Assembly: GCF_000282095.2 (NCBI RefSeq)
Contig: NZ_AKKC02000016.1
Location: 310,001 to 374,000 of the forward strand
Reading direction: 5' to 3'
Source of the DNA: Rhizobium sp. CF080
GTDB lineage: Bacteria > Pseudomonadota > Alphaproteobacteria > Rhizobiales > Rhizobiaceae
DNA length: 64,000 nucleotides
The notes below the pieces were generated by a model. That model had not been told where the DNA came from, did no database searches, and saw only the letters and a program-made list of their open reading frames with translations. Of this stretch, positions 28,125 through 35,811 are shown in pieces. Numbering within the stretch: position 1 is the first letter of the stretch; every line of letters begins with the position of its first letter. Made by a program: the position numbers and the translations under genes.

Positions 28125-28541
28125 ATGCCCCAATCCCCCCAAGCCGCGTCCTCCGCCATCCTTGAACGCGATGGCCGGTTCCTGCTGATTCGCCGCATGA
28201 ACCCGCCGTCGATGGATCTGTTTGCCTTTCCGGGCGGGCGGGCCGAGCCCGGCGAGACGCCGGACCAGACGGCGGTGCGGGAATTCCTGGAGGAGACCGG
28301 CATTCCGGTGCGCAATCCCGTCCTCTTCGCCACCTATGACCTGAAGAGCGAGAAGCAAGGCGGGCGGCATTTTTTCCTCTCGGTCTTCAGGGTGGAGGCT
28401 GACGACGACGCCCAGGCCATCGCCGCTGACGATGCGGCGGATGCGGGTTGGTATACGGTCGAGGAAATCCGCTCGCTGCCGGTGCCGGCAAGCGTGCTCG
28501 AATGCGCCGAGAGGCTGGCGGCGGACATCAATGCCCGCTAA
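28125..28541 (+). CDS. NUDIX hydrolase
   Basis: 138-aa NUDIX protein. The full Nudix box G-x5-E-x7-R-E-x2-E-E-x-G occurs at residues 38-59 (Gly38, Glu44, Arg52, Glu53, Glu56, Glu57, Gly59) in a DLFAFPGGRAEPGE context. Members hydrolyse nucleoside diphosphates linked to another moiety; the early start and MNPPS loop are insufficient to fix the substrate. It lies 22 bases after higA; the next gene starts 46 bases later, so these may be one transcript. Confidence 0.9.
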   Translation: MPQSPQAASSAILERDGRFLLIRRMNPPSMDLFAFPGGRAEPGETPDQTAVREFLEETGIPVRNPVLFATYDLKSEKQGGRHFFLSVFRVEADDDAQAIAADDAADAGWYTVEEIRSLPVPASVLECAERLAADINAR

Positions 28542-28587
28542 GAATGCTCGCAAAACCGGCGCAATCGCGCCTTCTCGAGACCCGTTC

Positions 28588-29022
28588 ATGAAACCTATTC
28601 CGCGACTTGGCTGCTTGACGCTGCTGGCACTCCTGGCGGCCACCCCGCTTGCCGCCCAGTCGACGCGGCAGCAGCAGCCGGTCGCGCCGCCCCCGCCTCC
28701 CCCGGTGATCGAGGAAAAGCCGGCGCCCTATGACGTACAGCTGACGCGGCTCGCGGAAGTGCTCGGCTCCATCCAGTACCTGCGCTCGCTCTGCGGCGCA
28801 TCGACGTCGGAATGGCGGGCCTCGATGCAGCAGTTGCTGGATGCCGATACCGGCACCGAGCCGAAGCGACGCGAACGGTTGACGGCGGCCTTCAACCGGG
28901 GGTATCGGTCGTTTGCCGCCGTGCATACGTCCTGCACGGATGCGGCCAGGACCGCCGAGGAGCGTTATCGTATCGAAGGCGCAACACTTGCGACAGAAAT
29001 CGCCGCGCGCTTCGGAAATTAG
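28588..29022 (+). CDS. TIGR02301-family exported protein
   Basis: 144-aa protein with a signal peptide (MKPIPRLGCL start, hydrophobic core, cleavage near LAAQS), a Pro-rich linker (QQPVAPPPPPPVIEE) and a mature domain beginning YDVQLTRLAEVLGSIQYLRS. The latter pattern and its paired cysteines (SLCG and TSCTDA) fit TIGR02301, a periplasmic family of unknown function conserved in Rhizobiales. The ATG at 28588 is preferred because the longer frame would precede the signal peptide. Confidence 0.85.
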   Translation: MKPIPRLGCLTLLALLAATPLAAQSTRQQQPVAPPPPPPVIEEKPAPYDVQLTRLAEVLGSIQYLRSLCGASTSEWRASMQQLLDADTGTEPKRRERLTAAFNRGYRSFAAVHTSCTDAARTAEERYRIEGATLATEIAARFGN

Positions 29023-29123
29023 AGGATTATTTACCTCTTTTGGCAGGAGGCCGTGTCGTTTTGATAAAAGGCTGATAAAGTTTTTAACGGGCTAGTAATT
29101 AAACGGGCACCGAGGACGACAGA

Positions 29124-29381
29124 ATGCAGACAGGCCGCAACGACATCGACGACATGATTGTGCATGAGAAGATGCAGGCTGCCTTGGAATATCAGAGCGA
29201 GGCATGGGCCGACGGCCGTGCCGACGGTATCGAGCCGGAAATCATCGCCGACGCAGCCCTGGTCCTTGCCATGCGGGAAACCATTCGCATACACGGGGAA
29301 ATGGGTGCCGAAGCCATGCTTGATTCGCTCAAGAGCCGTATGCTCGCAGGCGAATTCTCCCCCGAGCGCACTGTTCAATAA
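29124..29381 (+). CDS. Conserved-looking short hypothetical protein (85 aa)
   Basis: 85-aa soluble acidic protein starting MQTGRNDIDDMIVHEKM, with helices QAALEYQSEAWADG and PEIIADAALVLAMRETIRIH. It is mostly helical by inspection with no signal peptide, membrane segment or cysteine. Codon use fits the chromosome. It precedes another unrecognised gene by 16 bases on the same strand, suggesting a small operon. I do not recognise a family. Confidence 0.7.
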   Translation: MQTGRNDIDDMIVHEKMQAALEYQSEAWADGRADGIEPEIIADAALVLAMRETIRIHGEMGAEAMLDSLKSRMLAGEFSPERTVQ

Positions 29382-29397
29382 ACGATAGAGGTTTCCC

Positions 29398-30162
29398 ATG
29401 CGGAACGCGGCGGAAACGACGAGGTCCCAATTGATCATCCGCTTTTCGGCGGCAACGGTGGTTGCTGTCGCGATGGCAGTCGGCGGCCAGGCTTTTGCGC
29501 TGTCCGAATTGCGCCCAAGCGTCGAGCCGCGCGAACCGGAGCGCGGCCAGAGCCGCGCCATCCTCCAGGCTTTCGAAGGCACGACCCTGCCGCAGCCGGG
29601 TCCGGCGATCAACCGGTCGGCACAGGCCGGCGACGCCAAGACGCCCGCCGCCCCGGCAGACCCGAATGCCGCCAAGCCCGCGCCGAGCGACGACAAGCCG
29701 GCGGAAATCATCCGCGACATGACCAAGCTGCCGGCACCGGTCAAGCAGATGCGTGAAAAGCTCGTCGAGGCCGCGGCTTCCGGCGATGTCACCCGCCTGC
29801 GCGCCCTGATGGGAACCGGGGCCACCCAGACGCAGGTGATGAACGGCGAATTCGAGGATCCGATCGAAACGCTGAAGAGCTTCTCGGGCGACGCGGACGG
29901 CCAGGAGATCCTCGCCATCCTGCTCGACATCCTCTCCACCGGTGTTGCGCATTTCGACGTCGGCACGCCTGAGGAGGCCTATGTCTGGCCCTATTTCGCC
30001 GGCAAGCCGCTTTCGGCGCTGACGCCGCCCGAACGGGTCGACCTGCTGCGAATCGTCACCGCCGGCGACCTTGCCGGCATGGAAGAGAACGGCAACTACA
30101 ACTTCTTCCGCACCGGCATCAGCCCCGACGGCAAATGGAAATTTTTCTCCGGCGGCGATTGA
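29398..30162 (+). CDS. Exported hypothetical protein (254 aa)
   Basis: 254-aa protein with a signal peptide (positive start MRNAAETTR, hydrophobic helix about residues 15-34, cleavage near GQAFA), a low-complexity Ala/Pro/Asp segment (about 70-110) and a folded C-terminal half. The latter contains MREKLVEAAASGDVTRLRAL, reminiscent of an ankyrin-like helix pair, and ends PDGKWKFFSGGD. Probably periplasmic or envelope-anchored. Family uncertain; it looks like an alphaproteobacterial conserved unknown. Pairs with the 85-aa gene 16 bases upstream. Confidence 0.75.
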   Translation: MRNAAETTRSQLIIRFSAATVVAVAMAVGGQAFALSELRPSVEPREPERGQSRAILQAFEGTTLPQPGPAINRSAQAGDAKTPAAPADPNAAKPAPSDDKPAEIIRDMTKLPAPVKQMREKLVEAAASGDVTRLRALMGTGATQTQVMNGEFEDPIETLKSFSGDADGQEILAILLDILSTGVAHFDVGTPEEAYVWPYFAGKPLSALTPPERVDLLRIVTAGDLAGMEENGNYNFFRTGISPDGKWKFFSGGD

Positions 30163-30479
30163 AACGGATAGTAACCTCTATCGCCGCATTTGCCGCACCG
30201 CTGCTCATCCTTCGGGCCCTTCGCTGACATCTCCCGCATTGTTCAGCAAATGCCCCAACGGCAACTCATAACCCGTTGCGGACAACACGCGGCTTCACGA
30301 TGACCGCGCTAACTTTAGCTCGTGGTCGATCTGCGAATGGCGTATAAAAGAGATACTAGCACGTTGGTCAGCAGGACCGGAGCCGTCGGCTTGGATCGAT
30401 GCTCGCCACAATGCGCGTTCACATCGTGGGCGCCTTTGTTCACATAGTGAACGCCTTCATTCAGATGAGGGAATCCATT
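30163..30479. other. Intergenic region, no gene seen
   Basis: 317 bases without a plausible gene. An A/T-rich stretch near 30340-30360 (GTATAAAAGAGATACT) is promoter-like, and its 3' end holds a palindromic operator (30417-30452), listed separately. Confidence 0.5.
30417..30452. promoter_or_regulatory. Direct-repeated GTTCAC palindrome, putative operator
   Basis: A perfect palindrome GTTCACATAGTGAAC at 30438-30452 is preceded by a degenerate copy GTTCACATCGTGGGC at 30417-30431. The copies are 21 bases apart, two helical turns, followed in each case by GCCTT. This is the geometry of a dimeric repressor or activator binding two sites on the same DNA face. It lies 27 bases before the start of an ABM-like gene. 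Confidence 0.65.
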
Positions 30480-30782
30480 ATGGACGTCGTCGTAAGAACT
30501 TACTCAGGCAAGGGCTCGAAAGAGCTATTTTCACTCCTGGAGGAGCGCAAGGCGGAGATTGAGAAGCTCTTGCGCTCAACAAAGGGATTTGTGAGCTACA
30601 CTCTGGCTCGGAGCAGTGAAAGTGACGGAGGGCTATCGATGACCGTATGCCAGGACAAGGCGGGCATCGATGAGAGCGTCAGCATGGCCAGGGATTGGAT
30701 TGCAAAAAACGCGGCGCACATCGGCGTAGATGCGCCAAAGGTATCTTTGGGAAAGATCATCATCCACGCCACAAATAACTGA
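30480..30782 (+). CDS. ABM-like dimeric alpha/beta-barrel protein
   Basis: 100-aa protein with beta-alpha-beta-beta arrangement: VVVRTYSGKGSKELFSLLEE, a strand GFVSYTLARS, GGLSMTVCQDKAGIDESV, and a terminal ISLGK-like strand IIIHATNN. This resembles the antibiotic-biosynthesis-monooxygenase-type (ABM) fold of small cofactor-free oxidases or scavenger proteins. The ATG at 30480 follows GAGGG at about 8 bases; the earlier frame runs through the palindromic operator. Function unknown; regulation by an oxidant or aromatic-sensing regulator is conceivable. Confidence 0.7.
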   Translation: MDVVVRTYSGKGSKELFSLLEERKAEIEKLLRSTKGFVSYTLARSSESDGGLSMTVCQDKAGIDESVSMARDWIAKNAAHIGVDAPKVSLGKIIIHATNN

Positions 30783-30794
30783 CTTCCGTACTTC

Positions 30795-30839
30795 CGCCCG
30801 GTCGAGCGGACCAACCGGCCGGGCGTTTTCCCGCTGATC
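30795..30839 (+). terminator. Intrinsic terminator
   Basis: CGCCCGG at 30795-30801 pairs with CCGGGCG at 30829-30835, with CGGTC/GACCA-type extra pairing inside, followed by TTTT at 30836-30839. It ends the transcript of the ABM-like gene. Confidence 0.7.
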
Positions 30840-30962
30840 CCGTTGCAACCAGGCCGATCCCCTCATTGCCCATGAACTTTATCATCCAACCGGACGGCAT
30901 GTCTTGCCGCCGCCGTCGCGAAGACTTAACTCTCAGTCTCAGAACAACCGGATTCCTTCACC

Positions 30963-31805
30963 ATGCCCGCCGCCATTCTTCCCTCGCGAAGCCTGATCCG
31001 CCTCACCGGCAAGGACGCGCAGGATTTCCTGCAGGGGCTGATCACCACCGACATCGATTCGCTGCCGGAAGGAGAAGCCCGGCCGGGTGCGCTCTTAACG
31101 CCGCAGGGCAAGATCCTGTTCGATTTCCTGGTCTGGCGCGAGGGCGACGGTTTTCTCATCGAGACCGAGACGGCCCAGCGCGAGGCGCTGATGCGGCGGC
31201 TGACCATGTACAAGCTGCGCGCCGCGGTCGATATCGCGGCCGGTGCGGAAGACGGAGTTACCATTTTCTGGGGCGACGATTCGGACAAGAGCGCGGTGAG
31301 GGACGCGGCCTTTGCCAAGGCAGGAATCACGCTCACCCGCGCGCCCGGCAAGCTGGGTGACGGGCCGGAACCGGCCTATCATGCTCTCCGCATCGACGCC
31401 GGCATCCCGATGTCCGGCCACGACTATGCGCTGCAGGACGCCTTCCCACATGACGTGCTGCTCGACCAGACGAGCGGACTTTCCTTCCGCAAGGGCTGCT
31501 ATGTCGGCCAGGAGGTCGTTTCCCGCATGCAGCATCGCGGCACGGCGCGGCGGCGGGTGGCGATCGTTTCGGGCGAGGCCGCCCTGCCCGCTTCCGGCAC
31601 CGAGATCATAGCCGGCGGCAAGCCGGTCGGCACGCTTGGATCGGTCTCGGGCAACAAAGGCCTGGCGATCGTGCGCATCGACCGCGTCGGCGACGCCTTG
31701 GCGCATGGGGTGCCGATTTCCGCCGGCGATGTCACCGTCAGCCTGACGCTTCCCGCCTGGAGCGGGCTCTCCTTCCCGGTCGAGGCTGAAGAGGCCGAGA
31801 CGTGA
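30963..31805 (+). CDS. ygfZ: YgfZ/GcvT-like iron-sulfur cluster repair protein
   Basis: 280-aa folate-binding protein needed for the maturation or repair of certain Fe-S enzymes, including MiaB-type. The signature K-G-C-Y-x-G-Q-E is present (KGCYVGQEVVSRMQHRG), and the N-terminal LIRLTGKDAQDFLQGLITTD matches the GcvT-like domain. Translational coupling to an HD hydrolase gene (GTG overlapping the stop by 4 bases at 31802) and further to a phosphatase gene suggests a three-gene operon. The start ATG has a normal context. Confidence 0.93.
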   Translation: MPAAILPSRSLIRLTGKDAQDFLQGLITTDIDSLPEGEARPGALLTPQGKILFDFLVWREGDGFLIETETAQREALMRRLTMYKLRAAVDIAAGAEDGVTIFWGDDSDKSAVRDAAFAKAGITLTRAPGKLGDGPEPAYHALRIDAGIPMSGHDYALQDAFPHDVLLDQTSGLSFRKGCYVGQEVVSRMQHRGTARRRVAIVSGEAALPASGTEIIAGGKPVGTLGSVSGNKGLAIVRIDRVGDALAHGVPISAGDVTVSLTLPAWSGLSFPVEAEEAET

Positions 31806-32422
31806 GCCCAGCAGTAACGGCACGGGCCTGGCAACGCATGCTGTCGGGACGGCGGCTCGACCTGCTAGATCCCTCGCCGCTCGACGTCGAAATTTCCGAT
31901 ATCGCCCACGGGCTTGCCCGCGTCGCCCGCTGGAACGGCCAGACGCGCGGTGACCATGCCTTTTCGGTCGCCCAGCATTGCCTCGTGGTCGAGGAAATCT
32001 TCCGACGCTGCAACGAGGCCTGCGCGGCCGATGCTCTGCAGATGGCGATGCTGCACGATGCGCCGGAATATGTGATCGGCGACATGATCTCGCCGTTCAA
32101 ATCGGTGGTCGGCGGCGGCTACAAGGCGGTCGAGCAGCGGCTGGAGGCGGCGATCCATCTGCGCTTCGGCCTGCCGCCGCATCCGACCCGCGAACTCAAG
32201 GCGCTGATCAAGAAGGCCGATACGATCGCCGCCTTTTTCGAGGCCACCGAACTTGCCGGCTTCTCGGTCGCCGAGGCCCGGAAATTCTTCGGCCAGCCGC
32301 GCGGCATCACCCGCGACATGCTGCCGATCCAGCCGATGCCGGCACTGACGGCCCAACAGCTTTTCCTCGACCGGTTCCATCAGATCGAGGCCGAACGCGC
32401 CGCTCCGGGCAAGGCGCCATGA
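31802..32422 (+). CDS. YfbR-like HD-domain hydrolase (5'-deoxynucleotidase type)
   Basis: 206-aa HD-domain protein. The metal-site motifs are H...HD...D: RGDHAFSVAQHC and MLHDAPEYVIGDM, followed by the SPFK block typical of YfbR-like phosphohydrolases, which dephosphorylate deoxynucleoside monophosphates. A GTG start overlaps the ygfZ stop by 4 bases; the next gene's ATG overlaps this stop by 4 bases. Function within the operon, if any beyond nucleotide turnover, is unclear. Confidence 0.88.
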   Translation: MSPAVTARAWQRMLSGRRLDLLDPSPLDVEISDIAHGLARVARWNGQTRGDHAFSVAQHCLVVEEIFRRCNEACAADALQMAMLHDAPEYVIGDMISPFKSVVGGGYKAVEQRLEAAIHLRFGLPPHPTRELKALIKKADTIAAFFEATELAGFSVAEARKFFGQPRGITRDMLPIQPMPALTAQQLFLDRFHQIEAERAAPGKAP

Positions 32423-32955
32423 CCGCGATTATCGTCTGCCCGCTCGCCGCCATCGCCGAGACCGCCGTGCGGCACAAGGCGCGCGAAATGGTGAGCCTGA
32501 TCGCCGAAAAACAGGATTTTCACCGGCCGGGCGTGATTTCCGCCGATCGCCACCTGAAGCTTGCGATGAACGATATCGGCTTTGCTGGCACGGGCGACCT
32601 GATCGCGCCCAGCGAGGCGCATGTGGAAAGCCTGATCGCCTTCGTGCGCGACTGGGACCAGTCGGCGCCGATCGTCATCCATTGCTGGATGGGCGTCTCC
32701 CGATCGCCGGCCGCCGCGGTGATCGCCGCGCTCTCGCTGCATCCCGAGGAAGACGATTTTGCGCTGGCCGCAAGGCTTCGCAGCGTCGCGCCGCATGCGA
32801 CGCCGAATACGCGGCTGATCGAGATCGGCGACCGGCTGCTCGGGCGGAACAGCCGGCTGGTCGCCGCCATCAAGGGGATCGGCCGCGGCGCCGAGACCGA
32901 TGGGCGGGCGTCCTTCATCCTGCCGCTGAAATCTCGCATTGAACCTGAAAGTTGA
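32419..32955 (+). CDS. Cysteine-based protein tyrosine phosphatase family protein
   Basis: 178-aa protein with the C-x5-R phosphatase loop HCWMGVSRSPAAAV near residue 92-105, preceded by DQSAPIVIHCW. Tyrosine or dual-specificity phosphatases of this kind act on proteins or small phosphomonoesters; the Asp acid loop is likely in the DLIAPSEAH region. ATG at 32419 overlaps the HD gene by 4 bases, making it the third gene of a coupled ygfZ-HD-phosphatase operon. Confidence 0.85.
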   Translation: MTAIIVCPLAAIAETAVRHKAREMVSLIAEKQDFHRPGVISADRHLKLAMNDIGFAGTGDLIAPSEAHVESLIAFVRDWDQSAPIVIHCWMGVSRSPAAAVIAALSLHPEEDDFALAARLRSVAPHATPNTRLIEIGDRLLGRNSRLVAAIKGIGRGAETDGRASFILPLKSRIEPES

Positions 32956-33062
32956 ACTTTCCTAATTGTTTAGCCAGGCGCGGGAAAGCGCCATTTTTTT
33001 CTTGACCTCGCGGTCTGCTGCGCCAATTAACGGCGAAACCGAAAGAAGGAGCAGATTGCCGG

Positions 33063-33968
33063 ATGGACCAGGCATCGGAATTCGTTGTGGCCACGAGAGC
33101 AGCGCTCGCTCAGCTGAGCGCGCTGGCGGTGCAATATTCCTTCTCCGCCGTCGGCGCGATCGTCCTGCTCATCCTCGGCTGGATGGCCGCCGGCCTGATC
33201 AGCCGCTGGGCGCATCGCGGCCTGTCGCGCATCCACGGAATCGATGCGACGCTGTCGCAATTCTTCTCCAACATCATCCGCTACGCCATCCTAGTCTTGG
33301 TCATCGTCATGGTGCTCGGCCAGTTCGGGGTGCAGACGGCGTCGGTGCTCGCGGCGCTGGGCGCGATCGGCCTTGCGGTCGGCCTCGCGCTGCAGGGCAC
33401 GCTGCAGAACATCGCGGCGGGCATCATGCTTTTGGTGCTGCGGCCATTCCGGGTCGGCGAGAGCATCGAGACCGGCAGCGTCACCGGCACGATCGTCGAT
33501 GTCGGGCTGTTTGCGACGGAGCTCCGGACCGCCGACGGCGTCTATCGGCTGGCGCCGAACTCGACGCTGTGGAACGTGCCGATCACCAATTACAGCCGCT
33601 TGAAGACCCGCCGCAACGAGATCTCGGTCGGCATTGGTGACGGCGATATCGGCCGGGCGCAGGCGAAACTGATGGCCATCGCCGGCGGCGACAAACGAGT
33701 GCTGAAGGACCCGGCGCCTCTCGTCTACATGGCCGAATTCGATGCCGGCAGCGCCAAGCTGACGCTGCGCTACTGGACCAGGAGCAGCGACTGGTGGAGC
33801 GCAGGCCGCGACCTGACCAAGGACATCAAACTCGCCTTCGACAAATTCCCTGGCGACAAACCGCCAGAACAGCTTCCAGACCCTCAGGTAGAAACCCGCG
33901 ACGTTTCCGGTGAGAGCGGACCTCCGGCTCCTCACGGTGCGGACGAACCGGTCGCAGAGCGGACCTGA
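33063..33968 (+). CDS. Small-conductance mechanosensitive channel (MscS family)
   Basis: 301-aa inner-membrane channel opened by membrane tension during osmotic downshock. Three N-terminal helices lead to the pore helix with conserved Gly/Ala pattern (ASVLAALGAIGLAVGLALQG), followed by the beta domain (RPFRVGESIETGSVTGTIVD, the PNS motif in APNSTLWN) and a C-terminal tail that is Pro/Ser-rich. Length fits short MscS. A strong bidirectional terminator lies just after it. Confidence 0.93.
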   Translation: MDQASEFVVATRAALAQLSALAVQYSFSAVGAIVLLILGWMAAGLISRWAHRGLSRIHGIDATLSQFFSNIIRYAILVLVIVMVLGQFGVQTASVLAALGAIGLAVGLALQGTLQNIAAGIMLLVLRPFRVGESIETGSVTGTIVDVGLFATELRTADGVYRLAPNSTLWNVPITNYSRLKTRRNEISVGIGDGDIGRAQAKLMAIAGGDKRVLKDPAPLVYMAEFDAGSAKLTLRYWTRSSDWWSAGRDLTKDIKLAFDKFPGDKPPEQLPDPQVETRDVSGESGPPAPHGADEPVAERT

Positions 33969-33980
33969 AGGAAAGGATGC

Positions 33981-34015
33981 ATCGGGCCGGCTTTTCACGA
34001 GGAAGCCGGCCCGAT
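33981..34015. terminator. Bidirectional terminator
   Basis: Perfect 13-bp inverted repeat: ATCGGGCCGGCTT at 33981-33993 and AAGCCGGCCCGAT at 34003-34015, with a 9-base loop, between the convergent mscS-type and RES genes. The hairpin base is A/T, with short flanking T/A runs. Confidence 0.75.
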
Positions 34016-34051
34016 GCCCAAATCTCACGAGAATCGATTCGGCAATCGCCG

Positions 34052-34744
34052 TCACACGGCCTTGAGGCCGTATTCCTCGCTGCCCGACCAGACGATGTCC
34101 CAGGCCGCGCCGGGGCGGACGTTGCGAATGGCCGTCGGTTCGAAGGCGACGAGGCAGCGACCATCGTTGTGGCGCACCGATGGATAGATCAGGCCGTCAT
34201 GGCCGTCGCGCCTCAGTTTTTCGGCAAGCGCCTGGCCCTGGGGATAACCGATAGCCGGATCGGGGTCGAGCGCCGGGTGGCCTCGCTCGTCGGTGATATC
34301 GGGGTACTCGCCGATGAAATCCGCGAGCAGTTCGACGTAGCGCGCCGTCTCCTCGAACAGGCCGATGAACTTCAGTTCGCGGGTCTTGTGGAAGGCGACC
34401 TCGGCGAGCGAGGTCATGGTGTCCCAGCTGCAGTACCAGGCGCCGCGGGTCTCGTCGTTGAAGCGGTTTCCGCCTTTTCGCGTGTAGGTGAAGGCGGCGT
34501 TGATATGCGTGTTGCCATAGACCTGCAGGTCGTGCTTGCGGCGTTTCCAGGCGAGCTCGCGGCGGTCGAGATGCAGGTTCAGCCCGCGCTCGGCGGCGAG
34601 GCGGGCGCTGGTCATGCCCTCGATCTCGGCAAGGATCGCCAGTTCCTCGTCGCTATCCACCAGGCCGCGCAGGCTCGGCGGCTTGTGGTAGGTCGCCGGG
34701 ATCAGCCGCACCAGGGCCCGGTCGCTGACCGGCGTGACGATCAC
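34052..34744 (-). CDS. RES-domain NAD+-degrading toxin
   Basis: 230-aa RES-family toxin, relatives of which (MbcT, RES) deplete NAD+ by phosphorolysis or related ADP-ribosyl chemistry. Pattern residues expected at the active site are Arg94 (NRFND), Tyr104, Glu115 (SLAEVAFH) and Ser189 (IYPSVRH). It overlaps its antitoxin gene by 4 bases at 34741-34744, downstream of it on the same strand. Complete, with no truncation. Confidence 0.9.
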   Translation of the reverse strand: MIVTPVSDRALVRLIPATYHKPPSLRGLVDSDEELAILAEIEGMTSARLAAERGLNLHLDRRELAWKRRKHDLQVYGNTHINAAFTYTRKGGNRFNDETRGAWYCSWDTMTSLAEVAFHKTRELKFIGLFEETARYVELLADFIGEYPDITDERGHPALDPDPAIGYPQGQALAEKLRRDGHDGLIYPSVRHNDGRCLVAFEPTAIRNVRPGAAWDIVWSGSEEYGLKAV

Positions 34745-35130
34745 GCGCCGCCCCGCAGGGCATCGAGGTAATTGCGGACGGCGAGGAATTGCGGCAACCC
34801 CTCGTCAATCAGCGTATCGATGGGCCGGGCGCCGCGAAACAGCGGTCCCTCGTTCGGTAGCGTCATCCACCTGGTGGCGATCGGATCGCTGAAATAGAGT
34901 TTCAGCGCCTTGTAGATGCCGATGACGGCGCTGAGGCGCAGCATCTGGTCCTTGGTCAGCCCGCCGGAGTAACCGGGTTTCCGGGCGCGTTTCCAGGTGC
35001 TTTCCGACATGTCGGCGAGTGCTGCCGCCTCGTTCACCGGCACGCCCCATTCGGCCACAACATTGCCGAACGCTTTCAGGGCAACCGCCGTCAGCTGTTC
35101 CGCCTGTTCTTTCCTTGCCGTGACCGCCAT
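34741..35130 (-). CDS. Xre/MbcA/ParS-type antitoxin to the RES toxin
   Basis: 129-aa antitoxin with an N-terminal HTH-like part (ALADMSESTWKRARKPGYSG) and a C-terminal toxin-binding (DUF2384) part (ATRWMTLPNEGPLFRGARPIDTLIDEG) ending in the short LDALRGG tail. ATG at 35130 is chosen; a longer frame upstream has no ribosome-binding site and runs through the operator. It would repress its promoter at the palindrome 35151-35175 and block RES. The MTxPNxxLxG-like block is a hallmark of this family. Confidence 0.92.
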   Translation of the reverse strand: MAVTARKEQAEQLTAVALKAFGNVVAEWGVPVNEAAALADMSESTWKRARKPGYSGGLTKDQMLRLSAVIGIYKALKLYFSDPIATRWMTLPNEGPLFRGARPIDTLIDEGLPQFLAVRNYLDALRGGA

Positions 35131-35150
35131 GCCGAAGCTCCTTTGCGTCG

Positions 35151-35175
35151 AGACCAAATGTAGTTCATTTGGTCT
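35151..35175. promoter_or_regulatory. Operator palindrome of the RES/Xre operon
   Basis: Perfect inverted repeat: AGACCAAATG at 35151-35160 and CATTTGGTCT at 35166-35175 with a 5-base TAGTT spacer. An additional half-site-like GGTCAAATGGAC lies at about 35187-35198. The distance to the antitoxin ATG is about 20 bases, so binding would block transcription or translation start. Likely recognised by the Xre antitoxin. Confidence 0.7.
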
Positions 35176-35272
35176 CAAAGTAAAGGTCAAATGGACTTTC
35201 CTTATTAACATTGCCGCGGCCTGTGGCTGTTGCTACCCCTTCTGCAAGGATTCCTCGCACGGATCGATCGAA

Positions 35273-35767
35273 ATGCCCATTCCTCCAGAACTTCATGTCT
35301 TCGAGACGCCGCACTGGCTCGTCAATCACCGGACGAATTCCGCCTTTCCCGGCTATCTGATGATCGGCTCCAAGCGCTTTGCGGATGATCTCTTCGAGCT
35401 TGCGGACGAAGCGCTCCTGGAACTCGGGCCACTGATGGCGAAGGCTCAGAAGGTGCTGAGGCAGAACCTAAATGCGGAGCGGGTCTATATTGGACGATAC
35501 GGACATTCGCCGGGCCATTCGATCCATTTCCACGTGATTCCCATCTACGCTTGGGTAGAGGCACTTTTCTGGCAGGACAAGCGATACAGGATGCTCAATA
35601 CCTTCGCGGAAGGCCCGGGCGAGACCACGACCGACGGGGCGGAACTGACATTCTTCGTCTGGCGGGAACTCTGCGAACGATTAGTGCCGCCGCCGATTCA
35701 AGGGCCAGGCGTTGCAGAGGTCGTCGAGCGCTTGCGGGATGTTTTTCGGGCGGAACAACGGGAGTAA
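35273..35767 (+). CDS. HIT-family protein
   Basis: 164-aa histidine-triad nucleotide hydrolase/transferase. The triad is HSIHFHVIP (H-x-H-x-H-like), preceded by the INLNAERVYIGRYGHS-like segment. The N-terminus has LHVFETPHWLVNHR, FPGYLMIGSKR. Family members hydrolyse adenosine-phosphoramidates or diadenosine polyphosphates. The ATG at 35273 lies 98 bases after the RES/Xre operator and runs divergently. A C-terminal 50-residue extension beyond the core is Arg/Glu-rich. Confidence 0.88.
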   Translation: MPIPPELHVFETPHWLVNHRTNSAFPGYLMIGSKRFADDLFELADEALLELGPLMAKAQKVLRQNLNAERVYIGRYGHSPGHSIHFHVIPIYAWVEALFWQDKRYRMLNTFAEGPGETTTDGAELTFFVWRELCERLVPPPIQGPGVAEVVERLRDVFRAEQRE

Positions 35768-35811
35768 CCGGGATCGCAGACGCAAAACCCGCGCCGAAGG
35801 CCACCGGCGCG

